From: Heterostelium multicystogenum
Lineage: Eukaryota; Evosea; Eumycetozoa; Acytosteliales; Acytosteliaceae
Length of the DNA: 64,000 nt
Direction of reading: 5' to 3'
Assembly (NCBI GenBank): GCA_003667245.1
Contig: RCNN01000068.1
Location: forward strand, 78,374-142,373
Numbering within the stretch: position 1 is the first letter of the stretch; every line of letters begins with the position of its first letter. The notes under the pieces are model-generated. The model made no database searches and was not told the origin of the DNA. It saw only the letters and a program-made list of their open reading frames with translations. The translations under genes and the position numbers were made by a program. This document shows positions 38,146-50,343 of the stretch, one piece after another.

Positions 38146-41100
38146 ATGAATTTAAAATTCTATTTATTTGTAATCCTATATATTATTTATTCAAGTGTTG
38201 TTACTTCCACTGAATGTGGTGTAAATGCTCCTGGTTTGGGATTGATTGAATTTGGAGATTATAATGGCTACCAATATTGGTATGTTGAACTTTTCTACAC
38301 CGACCCAAGTGATAGCCTGATCGACTTGGGTGGTATTGGTAGAACTTCTGGTGCTGTAGCCGAAAAGATATTTTCAGTAAATTCCAAATCCAATATTCGC
38401 CTTCGTTTCTATGTCAACGATATCTACGATGTATACTTTACATACAAAGATTTTAGTGGTGCTCTTTGCAATCATACCTATGTATCCGACAATGCCACTT
38501 TATCCATTCCAGCCTTGGACGTCATCCAGCCAAAGTGCATGTTCTCCAACGCCACGCTCAGCCCTCTCAACAACAATATTATCAATGCAACATTGTTCAA
38601 GGTTGAATATTACATGATTCCAACAGTTGACTTCGAAGGTATCTTTACATCTGCACCTTTCCAATACAGAGCTGCTTTTCCTGGTGAATATATCCTCTAC
38701 TATGGAAAATTGGTTATACCATTCAAACTCAAACCTACCAACACACTATTCCCCATCTATCAAATATCTTCACCACTTATTGGAGAGAACACCACTGTTT
38801 CAATTCTTAACTACAAAGAATTCACCTCAGTCGTATTTCAAGATAAAAACAGAGTTGTAGTTGCACCTTTATCTACCAACGTATATCCAATGAAAAATGC
38901 ACAAACCTACTATTGGATTTTACAATCTGAAGAATGTGGTGAACAGGTTATTCCATTCTCATCAAATATGGTTCCAACTCTTTTAAGCAATATACACTCA
39001 CACAATTGTACTTCGATCAACGTTTCCTTTAACTTTTTGAACAATGTCACTGGTGCAGACTATACTCTCCAATTTGATAATGGTGAGACATACACTCCTG
39101 GACAAATTATTTCAGTATCACCTGGATCTTTTCGTCTTAGCTATAAAGGACAATTCACATCTGCATTCTACGGTTACTATATCGAGTACCCACAAGCAAT
39201 CGTTGACTACTCAATTGACTCATACCCAACTTGTAACTCGAATGGTTCCATGACATTCCCTGCCTATGCCGTAAATAATACAGTGGTAAATGGTCAGCTA
39301 TTAACTTCAAATTCCCTAGTAATGGAGTATGGTACAAAATACGAAATTGTTGAAAGCTGTGGAAATTCTCATTTCGCTTACTATGTCAATGCTCCAGCAT
39401 ACTCTTATGAAGCATCATCCCAAGATTGTCTTGGTGTTTATTCATTTATTATTTCAAATTACCAAATATTCTCTGAAGTAATACTACAAGATTATAATTA
39501 TAACATCAACTATACTATGAATAGTGATGGTTTTATAAACAATGTAGTTGCATCTCAATCTCTAAAGTTCATTTTTAGAGAAAACAATTGTCAAAGATAT
39601 AGCGAAATTCGAATTGATACACCCTATAACGCAGCCAACCTGTCAACCCTTCAGATATACCAAGAAATTACAAGTAATCCAACCTCCTGTAGTGATTTGG
39701 TTTCAGTAACTTTCAGTATTTTCAACTTTGATGTACCAATTACAAACTATACTGCTCACAATCTTTCATTGGGACAGGACAATGTACCAATATCATTTTT
39801 ATACGGTACTTGTACTACTATAGTAACATTTGCGAAAGTAGAAAGTATGTATTCTCCATTTAACTTTAAAATCTATATAACTAATTGATTTCATTGTAGA
39901 TGTCTTCAGTCAAACAACCTATAGCTTGGTAACTCCCGCTGTTTGCAAATCTTCTTTGGCAACAATTAAATTGGAATCTCCTGATATGGACCATTTGGAC
40001 GCAATCACAATTGATGGTGTCTATGTTCCTATCAATGCAAAGGACTCAACATACCAAATTCCAACTGGAAAACATACTATTCATCTATATTATGAAAATA
40101 ACCCAGCATCATGTGAAGCAATAGTCGAAGTCAATATTCCATATTCCAAAGAAATTCAATTTTTACCCATAGTTAACAACCAAAACTCAACTAAATGTGA
40201 AACTCCAACAGGATCAATCCAATTCTTATTCCCTGAGAATTTTTCATCACTTATGATAAATGGCTCTGCAGCAAACTCAGGAATATTTAGAAATCTCCCT
40301 TCAGCTCAGTACACAATTGATTACATTCATAATATATGTGGAGTCGGTAAATTAATTGTTCCAATTCTCACAGATGGTAGTGTTAATGCCAAACCGATTT
40401 TTCAACCAACCTGCAATGCTGTAAATAAGGGTGATGGCATTTATCAACTCTTAGTCTCAGACACAAATGGAAGAGAACTCAATAACTTCTCATTGAGTAC
40501 AGAATCATACATCAATAGTATGGGACTTCTTATTAGTCAACCCTATGGAAAAACTTCATATGAAATCAAGAAAGATAATTGTAGATGGGACTTCAATGGC
40601 AATTTCGTTCAACAGAAACTTAGTGAGTATTTGATATATTGGTTGATTCAACAGCAACTATCTTATATTAACCGAATATTTAATTTAGGCTATACTTATT
40701 CCAATATTGATCCACCTTATTACCTTCCAGGATCTTATGATATAGATATTAATCCACATGTTAGAATTAGCCTTGTAACGAATCAAATTGGTGCTATTTA
40801 TATTTATCCAAAACATATTGGAAATGGACTCTATCCATACAGGTCATTACCTCTGACTGTTAGTTATAACGATTATTGCTCTACTGCCATTCCTTCACCT
40901 GATTATGAACTACCTAACATCGACATCTCAATCATCAAGGAATGTGGATCATATGACTCGACCGTGAAATTTGGACAGAGTGTTTTTGATTCTTTCAACA
41001 TTATTTTCACCACCGGTGATGTCAAACTCGACAAAAACAATGAAGCTCGAATCTCAAACTCCATATACTTAACTTTGATCTCAAAGAAGACTGGTGCCAT

Positions 41101-41983
41101 TTTCCAGAGAAGCTTCTCAAATAGCTTAAAGCAAACATTCTATGTTCAATACGCAATTACCAACGAAACATGCAGTGGTAGTGGTGATGGTTCATTTTCA
41201 ATTCTCAACTATGATCCCGAGATAACCTATAGAATCACCAATAATAGTAACGGAATTGATCTTCCAAAGCCAATCAATGGTGTCCTAAAGGGTCTTGCTC
41301 ATGGAAGATACAACCTCATTGCTGCTCCCAGAAACAACTCTATGTGTTCTTCCTCCACTGTATTCTATATTTCAAGTGGAGCACCTCAACTCAATGTGTC
41401 GGTCGTCAACCAATGTGTTGCTGGAAAGTACGGTGTCGCTAAATTCTCAACCTTTGTCAACAACCAAAAGGTAGACAATTTAATATACTCTGTCAATGGT
41501 GTCGACTCCAACTCGGATCAAGAGATTTTGTCAGTTGGAGACTACCAGGTTAAAACATTTGTGAATCAAGGCCAGTGCAGACAAAACGTAAGAAAGTCCT
41601 TTTCAGTGCAATCAAACATCATTCAGGCCGAGGTCACCTCGACATCTTCCTGTGGATCGGCAACTATTGTAGCTAGCTCCGAACTAGAAGATCAACTCAC
41701 AATCAGATTGACAAACCTAACCAATGGAATCAGCACTCTGGTTGGACAACCCATCAACGCAAAATCAGCCACATTTAACAATCTATCGTCTGGAACCTAT
41801 CAATTTACCATCCACGAGTCCACAGGATGCTTCATCAACACAGCAACCTTCAACATCATGGCATGTCCAACTGAGCCACCCACCGATACACCCTCGCCCC
41901 TCAATCAATCAACACAAACCCTACCATCACTCCTTCTCCTCCTAGGCACACTTCTACTATCCATTCTCCTATCATCATTGTAA
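38146..41983 (+). CDS. Large secreted, GPI-anchored Cys-rich surface protein
   Basis: The ATG at 38146 starts a signal peptide (KFYLFVILYIIYSS). Exon 1 ends at 39844; a 55-nt intron (39845-39899, GTATGT...TTGTAG) leads in frame into exon 2, giving about 1,260 residues. The ectodomain contains many N-glycosylation sites and repeated modules of roughly 80-100 residues, each with paired Cys and a G-x-Y-like ending. It ends in a Pro/Thr/Ser stretch and a hydrophobic Leu-rich tail without basic residues, the form of a GPI signal. I do not recognise a named family. Adhesion or recognition at the cell surface is the simplest inference. Confidence 0.75.
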
Positions 41984-42560
41984 TCTTTAAATAAAATAAA
42001 CGATCTGATTAATTTATTACCTAATACCAATTAATAGATGCGCCGATTCAAAAAATCGATGAGTGCTCTAGAATTTGAAATTTATTCAAAGAAAAATTAG
42101 TTTGTGTGGTCGTAGCATTAGAATTCTGTCCTTTAGTAAAAAACCAACAAAATTTTAAAAAATAATTTATTAATTTTTTTTAATTTTTTTAATGTCCTGG
42201 TTCGAATACAAGGTGTTTGTAACTGACTCTACACTAATATATATATTAGATTCTATCAAATAATAAAATTACTACGAATATATTGTTTACAATTTATTAT
42301 TATTTATTATTAAATATATAGATAGATACTTTGATAGAAAGATAGATTAATTAATATATATCTATTTCCTTCTATCATTCATTCATATATCTTTATCAAA
42401 GCATCAATCAATCAATCAATCAATATTGTATTTGTATTATTACTTTTTGTTATAAACAATTAAGACCTTCTGTGTTAAAACATTGTTTCCTTAATTTAAA
42501 ATCAATCTTAAGATTATCATTATTTTCATATATAAATATTGTAAAAGAATAGAATAAAAC
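41984..42560. other. AT-rich intergenic region
   Basis: No gene. A short (AATC)n tract lies near 42405-42423; the rest is promoter-like AT-rich DNA. Confidence 0.6.
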
Positions 42561-43609
42561 ATGTATAGAAATAATCTTGTGATACTGTTTGGTATCATAG
42601 TATTAAGTATGTTGGTTTGTCATAGCTCAGGTGCTGGTATTTCATTTCAAGGAAGCTCAGCAGGTGGTAAACCTGGTAATGTCACAGTTGCAATGACAAA
42701 AGGATTATATACTTCAGACGGCAAATTTAACATGAAGAACAAAGCAAGATACGATTGGACTTGGGTTAGATTACATATTAGAGACGAAGTTACAAAACTA
42801 TACTGGATATGCTGATTTCCATCCAAGAGTAGATGAGTTTACAACACTTAGAATCCCATATCGTATGTTTCCTTTCATATCGAACTGCTTGTAATAAAAT
42901 CAATTCTAACCAATCACTTTCGAAACAGTCGGATACGCTGGACTTTTCAATCCAGGTGCAACTATTTGGTTGGAGTTTTTTGGCTAATGAATCAACTACC
43001 AACTATATCTATAACAATGTCACTCGTACCTATCCATGTCCAGTCGATAATACTTCAACAACCAATCCAGCTCCACCAGCTGGCGCATGCCCCTCCGGAA
43101 CAACAGAATTTACCATTACCGAAGTTGTTGCGTCTAATTTTACCACATACGGAAACATGACTCTTCCACCAAAGCGTATTGCTTACTTGAAACCAAATGG
43201 TAATCTCGATCCAATTCCATACATGGTGAACACTTTCACTGTGATTGCGACCATCGACACTGGTGCTCTCGTTAACGTTGAGTGGGACGGTGATCGTGAT
43301 AAATCGATTTGCAAACAATGCGAATACTGTCTACAGAACCAATGCGCAGTCAGAAGATCGACAATGAAATGCGACGGTGATGAATACGATATCAACGAAG
43401 TCGACACCAACCAAAAAAGGATGTACAGTCAAGATATTTATTGCATGGAAAGGCACAGATAGCAAGAAGAAGCCATGCATCAGTATTTCAAAGGCACCAT
43501 CGAACTTCTCGAAATATTCATTCTATTCAATTTCACAAATGGGTCTTGGACTTGTCAACGACTTTTTACAACGTGTCGTCGGAAATACCAACAATCCAAA
43601 CACAGCCTA
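42561..43609 (+). CDS. Secreted Cys-rich protein, paralogue 1, three homopolymer shifts
   Basis: Signal peptide, then the AGISFQGSSAGGKPGN start of the mature protein. A 66-nt intron lies at 42863-42928 (GTATGT...ACAG). Compared with the neighbour at 44437, the frame is broken by one extra base in each of three runs: A at 42794-42797, T at 42976-42981 and A at 43413-43418. Everything between is conserved and codon-aligned, so the protein is probably intact in the cell and the indels are errors. The C-terminal half has a Cys cluster (KQCEYCLQNQCAVRR) and a conserved ending with NTNNPNTA. Function unknown. Confidence 0.7.
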
Positions 43610-44436
43610 AAACTGTTTCCATTTTTTTTATTACATATTATTCTATAAATATACATTTTCATAAAATGTATAATAAATCAAAACAATAAGAAGATCCCTT
43701 AAATTAATAACCAATTAAAAATACCAAATAAATACAAATTTGTACGAACTTACAAAATAATACTAATAATATTAATTTTTTATACATCTATTATTTATTC
43801 TTTCTAATTACTAATATATAATTATAGATAACATTATAGTTTGGATCTTACTTAAAATTTTGCCTATTTTACTTTAGCTATTTGCAAGTATTTCCAAATT
43901 TAAAGATTAATAATAATAATAAAATCAATCAACTCTATTTTTTATTTGAAATTGACCAGTCAGTGGGTTTAAAATAAAAGTAAACTTTTTGTTTTACAAC
44001 GATGTATTTTGGGTGAAATGCTTACCATTTTTAACATAATACCAAATGATCATCTCTATTATTTGATTGAAGCTGTGTGTTGTTGTTAAGTGTTTGTTTA
44101 AAATAATATTTTAATTTAATTTAAAATTTGATTTTATTTAATACTATTTTTGTATATTAAATTTATTATTTTGATATTGTATAATCCATCCATTGAGTAA
44201 TGTGGTTTTTTGAAACGTTATTGATTATTGATTATTATTGATTATTATTTTATATGGTTGATTTGATTCGACATGAAACAATAGTAGTTCTAATTAGTAA
44301 CAATCTAATCATCTTACTTTAGTTTTATAATTATACTTCTTTTTAATAATATCATCTAAATCTTGATATATATTATATTATATTTTTAATTTAATTCCTA
44401 GTTGTAGAATTAATTAATTATTTATTTATTTCCAAA
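43610..44436. other. AT-rich intergenic region
   Basis: Very AT-rich; no supported gene or RNA. Probable 3' and 5' control regions of the two paralogues. Confidence 0.6.
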
Positions 44437-45505
44437 ATGAAATATATTAATAATAGTATAACATTTTGGATATTTATATTTTTAATTGTATTTACATTTT
44501 ATATAAACAGTAGTAATGCTGCTGGTATTAGTTTTCAAGGTAGTTCTGCTGGTGGAAAGCCAGGAAATATAACTAAATATACCAAAGATACCACTTGGAA
44601 ATATATAATGACTACCAGAGCGAAAGCTAGATACGATTGGACTTGGTGTAGATTGCACGTTAGAGATGCCTTAACTAATTATACTGGATATGCTGATTTT
44701 CATCCTAGAGTAGATGAGTTTACCACTCTACGAATACCATTGGGTAAATATATATAGATCTTTAGAATCTAATCTTTTTTCTATTTGTTTATCATCACTA
44801 ACGCTGGAATATTAATTTATAGCTGGATATGGTATATTATTTAATCCAGGTGCAACCATTTGGTTGGAGTTCTTTGCAAATATATCTGTAACTAATCAGA
44901 TTTATACTAAAGAGAACAAGACCTATGATTGTCCTTCAAATAGTTCCACCCCAAATCCAACAGCTCCTCCCCCACCTGCAGGAGCATGCAACAACACGAA
45001 TACATACATTGTTGAACAGACGGTTGTGTCAAATTTCACAACCTATAGTAATTTGACACTTCCTCCCAAGCGTGTTTATTATGAAAAGCCCAATGGTAAT
45101 CTGGATCCAACTCCATACATGGTAAATACCTTCACTGTTATAGCAACCATCGATACAGGAACTTTAGTGAACGTACAATGGGATGGTGATAGAGATCCCT
45201 CCATATGCAAGCAATGCGAATACTGTTTACAGAACCAATGCGCAGTCAGAAGATCGACAATGAAGTGTGATGGTGATGAATACGATGTCAACGAAGTAGA
45301 TAGCAATCAAAAAGGATGTACATTAAAGATATTCTTAGCTTGGAAGGGAACAGACAGCAAGAAGAAGCCATGCATCAGTATTTCAAAAGCACCATCGAAC
45401 TTCTCGAAATATTCATTCTATTCAATTTCACAGATGGGTCTTGGACTTGTCAACGACTTTTTACAACGTGTTATTGGTAACACCAACAATCCAAACACAG
45501 CCTAA
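44437..45505 (+). CDS. Secreted Cys-rich protein, paralogue 2, intact
   Basis: Exon 1 44437-44743, intron 44744-44822 (79 nt), exon 2 44823-45505; 329 residues. N-terminal hydrophobic signal (IFIFLIVFTFYI), then AGISFQGSSAGGKPGN shared with paralogue 1. The middle has a Pro/Asn/Thr patch and several N-glycosylation sites. The C-terminal half carries CKQCEYCLQNQC and further Cys, suggesting a disulfide-bonded extracellular protein. Tandem duplication with the upstream gene is clear, with the last 60 codons nearly identical at the DNA level. I do not recognise the family. Confidence 0.75.
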
Positions 45506-46286
45506 AAGAGAAAAGCTTTCCTTCGAATATGTACAAATATCATTATTCTATGCATATAATATCTTTAATAATAAAATATTCAAACTTATATACCTGTTAT
45601 TTATTCTTATTGTAGACTGAGTTTTTAGATGAGATAGTAATTCCTAAAGTTTAAAAAATCGATACCGGGTCAGAGAGCGTATCTAGACGTCTTGTTTAGA
45701 TTCAAGTAAGTCTTCTAATTTGTTTTTATAACCAAGTGATATTTATTTTAGATCTTCTCATCATCATGTCAATCCTCTTAGTTGTAATCTGGATCATCAC
45801 GATTATGCAATTTTATTGGCAAAGATAGTATCCTATTGCAATGACATTGTTGTCAATCAGGAGCTGAGTAATACTAACATGGCTTGGTGATGTAAACCTA
45901 TCAATGATTACAAAATCAATTCAGGAAAACTATTTGAATTTAACCATCAAATATTGTCAACTCTTGATTAACTTAATTATCGATAACAGAATAGAAGTCA
46001 AATATTGAAGAAGCAATCAATTATTTTATCTCTAAGAAGACAAGTCTAAAGAGGTTAAACACCTTTATTCTAAACATTCTATTTGATCTGTATATTAACT
46101 AAATTGATATGTTTGGATTGAATTCTTCCTCTATTGATCATACCTACAAAATTAATAAAATAGTTCCTGTAACGTTTGGTTTAATTTTAATCCAATCTCA
46201 GAAAATTAAAAAAACTCATAAATATATATATTTCATGAACACCGCCATTAGTGATATTCTATTAATCATTTTTTACTTAAGAAATT
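45506..46286. other. Spacer with a two-exon coding relic
   Basis: Apart from the relic at 45636-45890 and a short coding-like stretch near 45895-45975, no gene can be supported. Confidence 0.5.
45636..45890 (+). pseudogene. Two-exon remnant of an unknown protein
   Basis: A frame reading FLKFKKSIPGQRAYLDV reaches a 46-nt intron (45706-45751, GTAAGT...TTTTAG). It continues in frame for 46 codons (including CNLDHHDYAILLAKIVSY) to a TGA at 45888-45890. There is no start codon, so it is a fragment. The texture resembles large dictyostelid ankyrin-type families. Identification is not possible from the sequence alone. Confidence 0.4.
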
Positions 46287-48106
46287 ATGTCAAATAATAA
46301 AAAATAGTGATAGTAATAATAACAAGCATCTAAAGTGTCAGATTCACAGCAAAAGTTATGAATTCATTTGTTACAAATGCAACATATTGATGTGTTCAAG
46401 TTGTTTGTTGAATCACTCAAAAGAACAACCTGATCATTCACTATACCTTGATGATGCAAAACAAATCAGAGAATCATGTAATAAAGATATCATTTATAAC
46501 ATAGATATAAATAAGATCTTTGATAGTACTATTAATGATGATGCCACTAGTAATAATAATAATGGTAGTAGTAATGATGATGATAATAATGAATGTAAAA
46601 GTACATTTATCAAGAATCGAGTCGAATCAATTTGGAGATCATTGAAATCATCATCATCAAAGTATAGTTCATGCTCAGCAACAGAGAAAGAGATAACTGA
46701 TCATTTCGAACAGATCTACAAATACATTTCACTCCAAGAACACCAACTGAAGAGAGAGATCCTCCACGACAAAGAAACACTCGAACAATCGATATCTGAT
46801 GATATCAATCACCTCAAACATTTGGATACAATCATCAATATCATTGATAATCTCAATAAATCAATAGACCATATTCATGACAACAACAAGCATCTTATCG
46901 ATGAAGTCAATCCAGATCATAATTCAGAATCAACAGACAATGATACAACCTCACAATACATGACAACAACATTGATACCATCCATAGAATCATGCTCTAC
47001 ATTGTCATCATTCATCTCGAACAACAAACAAACAATATTCAATGATCGATACAATCAACGATATGATATCAATCAACTGATCAATCAATTCGACAATGAT
47101 CATCAATCAATGATTCTATATCTATTGAATCAATACAATCAATCATTCAATGACAAATCAATCGATGATATCAAACAACATTCATATTCATTGACAACCA
47201 AAGCATTCGATTCTGAATCAATGAAATCAATCATCAAACAATCAATACAATTATCAATCAAATCAGAGACAACAAACAATGAAGATCATCATTCAAACAA
47301 ATCAACATATATCTTCACAACACACATAGATAAAGGAGCAACACTCATCAATGTTTCAAACAAACAATTCAATCGAACAATTACAATTAGATTATCATTT
47401 CTATGATACATTCTCATCAACTATCAGAGTTGATGAATATATCTATGTATTTGGTGGTGAGAATAATCGAAACAAATGGATTCGATTCTCAATCAAATCT
47501 CAATCAATTGAACTCATTGGTGACATGAATGGAATTGATCCTGACTTTTCCATATCAGTTTGTTATGATGGTCAAGATCATATCTATTTGGTTAATGGTG
47601 AAGAAACACATCGAATTGATCGATTCAACATCAGAACAATGACATTTGAAAGATATCATCAATTACCAAAACATTATGGTGGTGAACAAGTATCAACAAT
47701 GATCTTGAATGGAATATTATATTCATTGCCACGTGATAAGAATATTCTATTTAGATTTGACTTGACAAACAAAACCATTTCAGAACATCAATTAGATTGC
47801 ATACCATTCTCAGCATGTCATGACAACAATGGTCATTTCTTCATTCATTCAGGAGATGATAAAGGTTTCATCAAATACAATGTCATTACTCATCAAACCA
47901 CCAAACTCAATCAGATACCTGCCAAAGATGGATATGTATTTCCAATTTACCATTGCGTATCAGCAACAGAGAGTTATATTTATTCGTTTGGTGGTAAAGA
48001 CGATGGTAACTTCAAATATTCAATTGAGAATGATCAATCAGAACCAATCTATTTGGATGATCCATTTAGCAGAGTTTTGTGTGCATCAATTGTTTATTCA
48101 AAATAG
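46287..48106 (+). CDS. B-box/propeller protein, S-type, two single-base shifts
   Basis: ATG at 46287 (MSNN...). An extra A in an A6 run at about 46299-46304 separates the start from the long frame. The B-box, coiled coil and linker then read openly to about 47360, where one extra A (AAACAAACAA) shifts the frame. The propeller reads 47351-48106 to the TAG. With those two bases corrected the gene is full length, so it may be functional. It stands alone, 11 kb from the main cluster. Its propeller loops are close to the gene at 1432-3144, which suggests exchange across the cluster. Confidence 0.75.
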
Positions 48107-48444
48107 ATTTAACATCAAAATGACATCAAATCATTTATCGACAATAAATATTCATAATTATAAGAATGTATTTGACTTATTATGTTTATTTTTTTATTGT
48201 GTAATGTTTCTATAGTATAATAAATTAATTGATGATTTGTATTTGCTATTTACATGTTATTTCAAACATTCATTTCAAGATGAAAGTAATGCAGGTTGAT
48301 TGTGCAATGATAATATTTTTATTTTAACAATGAAATTTTTATAATATTTACCTATATAATATAATATTATATAATAATGAAATTAATAATAAGATTATAA
48401 ATATAACCCTGCAGTTGGCAAAGGTTAATTAAGAATATAAGAAT
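48107..48444. other. AT-rich spacer
   Basis: Family 3' UTR at 48111-48165, then featureless AT-rich DNA. Confidence 0.6.
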
Positions 48445-48663
48445 AATAGGTCAAACAAAGAAGAGTTTATTTAGATTATAATTGATACTGAAGGTGATTT
48501 GTAATAGGAAGAAGAGTTGGTATTATTATTAGAAAGAAGTAGGAAAAGATTATTTAATGGGTTTAACCCTTATGATTATTTGAATAAGAAGATGTTATCT
48601 AAATCTTCTAAAGATCAAGAGTTTTTAACTGGTCTAGTAGAGAGACTATTTTTTATAATATAG
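48445..48663 (+). pseudogene. Decayed ORF with in-frame nonsense codons
   Basis: A 73-codon frame that is strongly coding-like (ERSRKRLFNGFNPYDYLNKK) but holds TAG, TAA and TAG before its C-terminal half. All three sit where Gln would fit, so single C-to-T changes could explain them. No start codon is visible. Origin unknown; lying close to a retrotransposon fragment, it could be part of a mobile element. Confidence 0.35.
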
Positions 48664-48959
48664 AGGTTTATATTCTATATTATATTATTATACTGAATTA
48701 TCATTATCAAACACGACAAGAGATCTTTATTATTTTTATGTTCGACAATTTATCGAGTTCATGATTATGATTTTACATCGTTCATATATATATAGCTATT
48801 CCTTGGCGAGCATAGCTATGCGCATACACTATCGACGAAATGAAAGGCCAGTCCACTGGTTCTATTCGGTCACAAGAATTACACTATTTCCATCTCCTCA
48901 TCATCTTGAGAGGTACCCTATGTACTTTGTAATACATTGAACCTGTAATTACACGACTG
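48664..48959. other. Unassigned flank left of the retroelement
   Basis: Mixed composition, with a GC-richer stretch near 48810-48950. No tRNA or ORF could be supported. Confidence 0.4.
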
Positions 48960-49339
48960 TGGGATGTCGTTTTTCTAATTATTTTTTTTGTTGTTTTTTG
49001 TTGTTATTTGTTGTTTTTTTTGTTTGTTTTGTTTTGATTGGATTTATGTTATTTTTAATGTTATTGTTATTTGTTATTATTTATGTTATTAATTGGTATT
49101 TGTTTTATAGTTATATGTTGAAGTATAGGTCATCTCTATTAGCGCCAGCTTGTGCAACACTTATTTTGACTCTCTCTACTATTGGTTTGTGGTTTTTTTC
49201 TAATGTTGTTATGAGTGTTTCTTTGATGGTGTCTTTGATGGTTTTGGTTGATATTTTGAAGGATTTAAGTGTTGTTATTATGTTAGAAGGAATTGTACCA
49301 ATGATAGTCATAATTGGGTTATTCTAATTATGTTTTTGA

Positions 49340-50276
49340 TTATTGGAGGGAGCATTTGAGTTGTAAGGAGTTATGATTAATTTTTTTGTTTGGAGGTGTG
49401 ATGCTGTTGAGAGTGTTTGTATAGTATTTAAGGAGGTCATTTCGGTGTTGTTCAGTGGCTAGGCATTTTAATAGGATGTGGTTAGTTGTTTCTTTTTCGT
49501 TCAGGTTACAATGTATACAGATCGGAGAGGTAATCTTAGGATGACGAATGAGATGAAGTGGTGCTCTCCAAGGACCATTGTTGATCAGGAGTTTCTGCTG
49601 GAGGAATCTATGCACTGGTGGTAGGTCAGCTATGAGTTCAAATGTGTTCTTACGGTCAAAGTTGAGGTTGATCAGTTTGCCTTGGTTCATCTTCTTCCAT
49701 GAGTTGAGTCTGTTGTTTTTCTGTATTTGTTTGATGTGAAATTTGATATTTGGAATAGCTTCGTCATTATCAGTTGAGATCGATAGTGGTAACCATTGGG
49801 ATTTGTGGTAGTTTTCAGTTGGTAGGTTTAATGATTGCTTGGCCAGGTTGTCGGCTACATCATTTCCGTAGATGTTAGAGTGCTCTTTTACTTTGGTTAA
49901 TTTTGTTGTAACGTTATTGTTGTTTTTGATGTTTATGATATGGGTGATAAGTTGAAGAGTTGTAAAGTAAGATTTTCCGAAGAAGTTGGATAGATAGAAT
50001 TTGTCTTTGAGGGAGTTATTGATTACTGTTATGGAAGATTGAGAGTTGGTGAGAATTTCTATTTCGGTAGAGAATGGTATAAAGGTTAGTGCGTAAAGTA
50101 TGGCTTGTAGTTCGGTGTTAAATATTGATTGTACTCCATTTGTTCTAAATAATTTTTGGATTCGGTATTTTGGGATAAACATACGGTGTTGAAGGTTGAC
50201 TTTAAGATTTCGTTATTATTTATAAGTGTAGTGTCTTCTTTTTCTTTACATTTGAAGCATGATCCATCCGTATAGA

Positions 50277-50343
<67 letters not shown>

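Noticed and set aside
48800..48960. Possible second tRNA
   Set aside because: A GGTTC-like word is present but the T-loop and stems do not pair.
48959..49327. Plus-strand hydrophobic frame of 122 codons
   Set aside because: T-rich sequence antisense to the A-rich 3' end of the retroelement; Phe/Leu/Val content is explained by composition.
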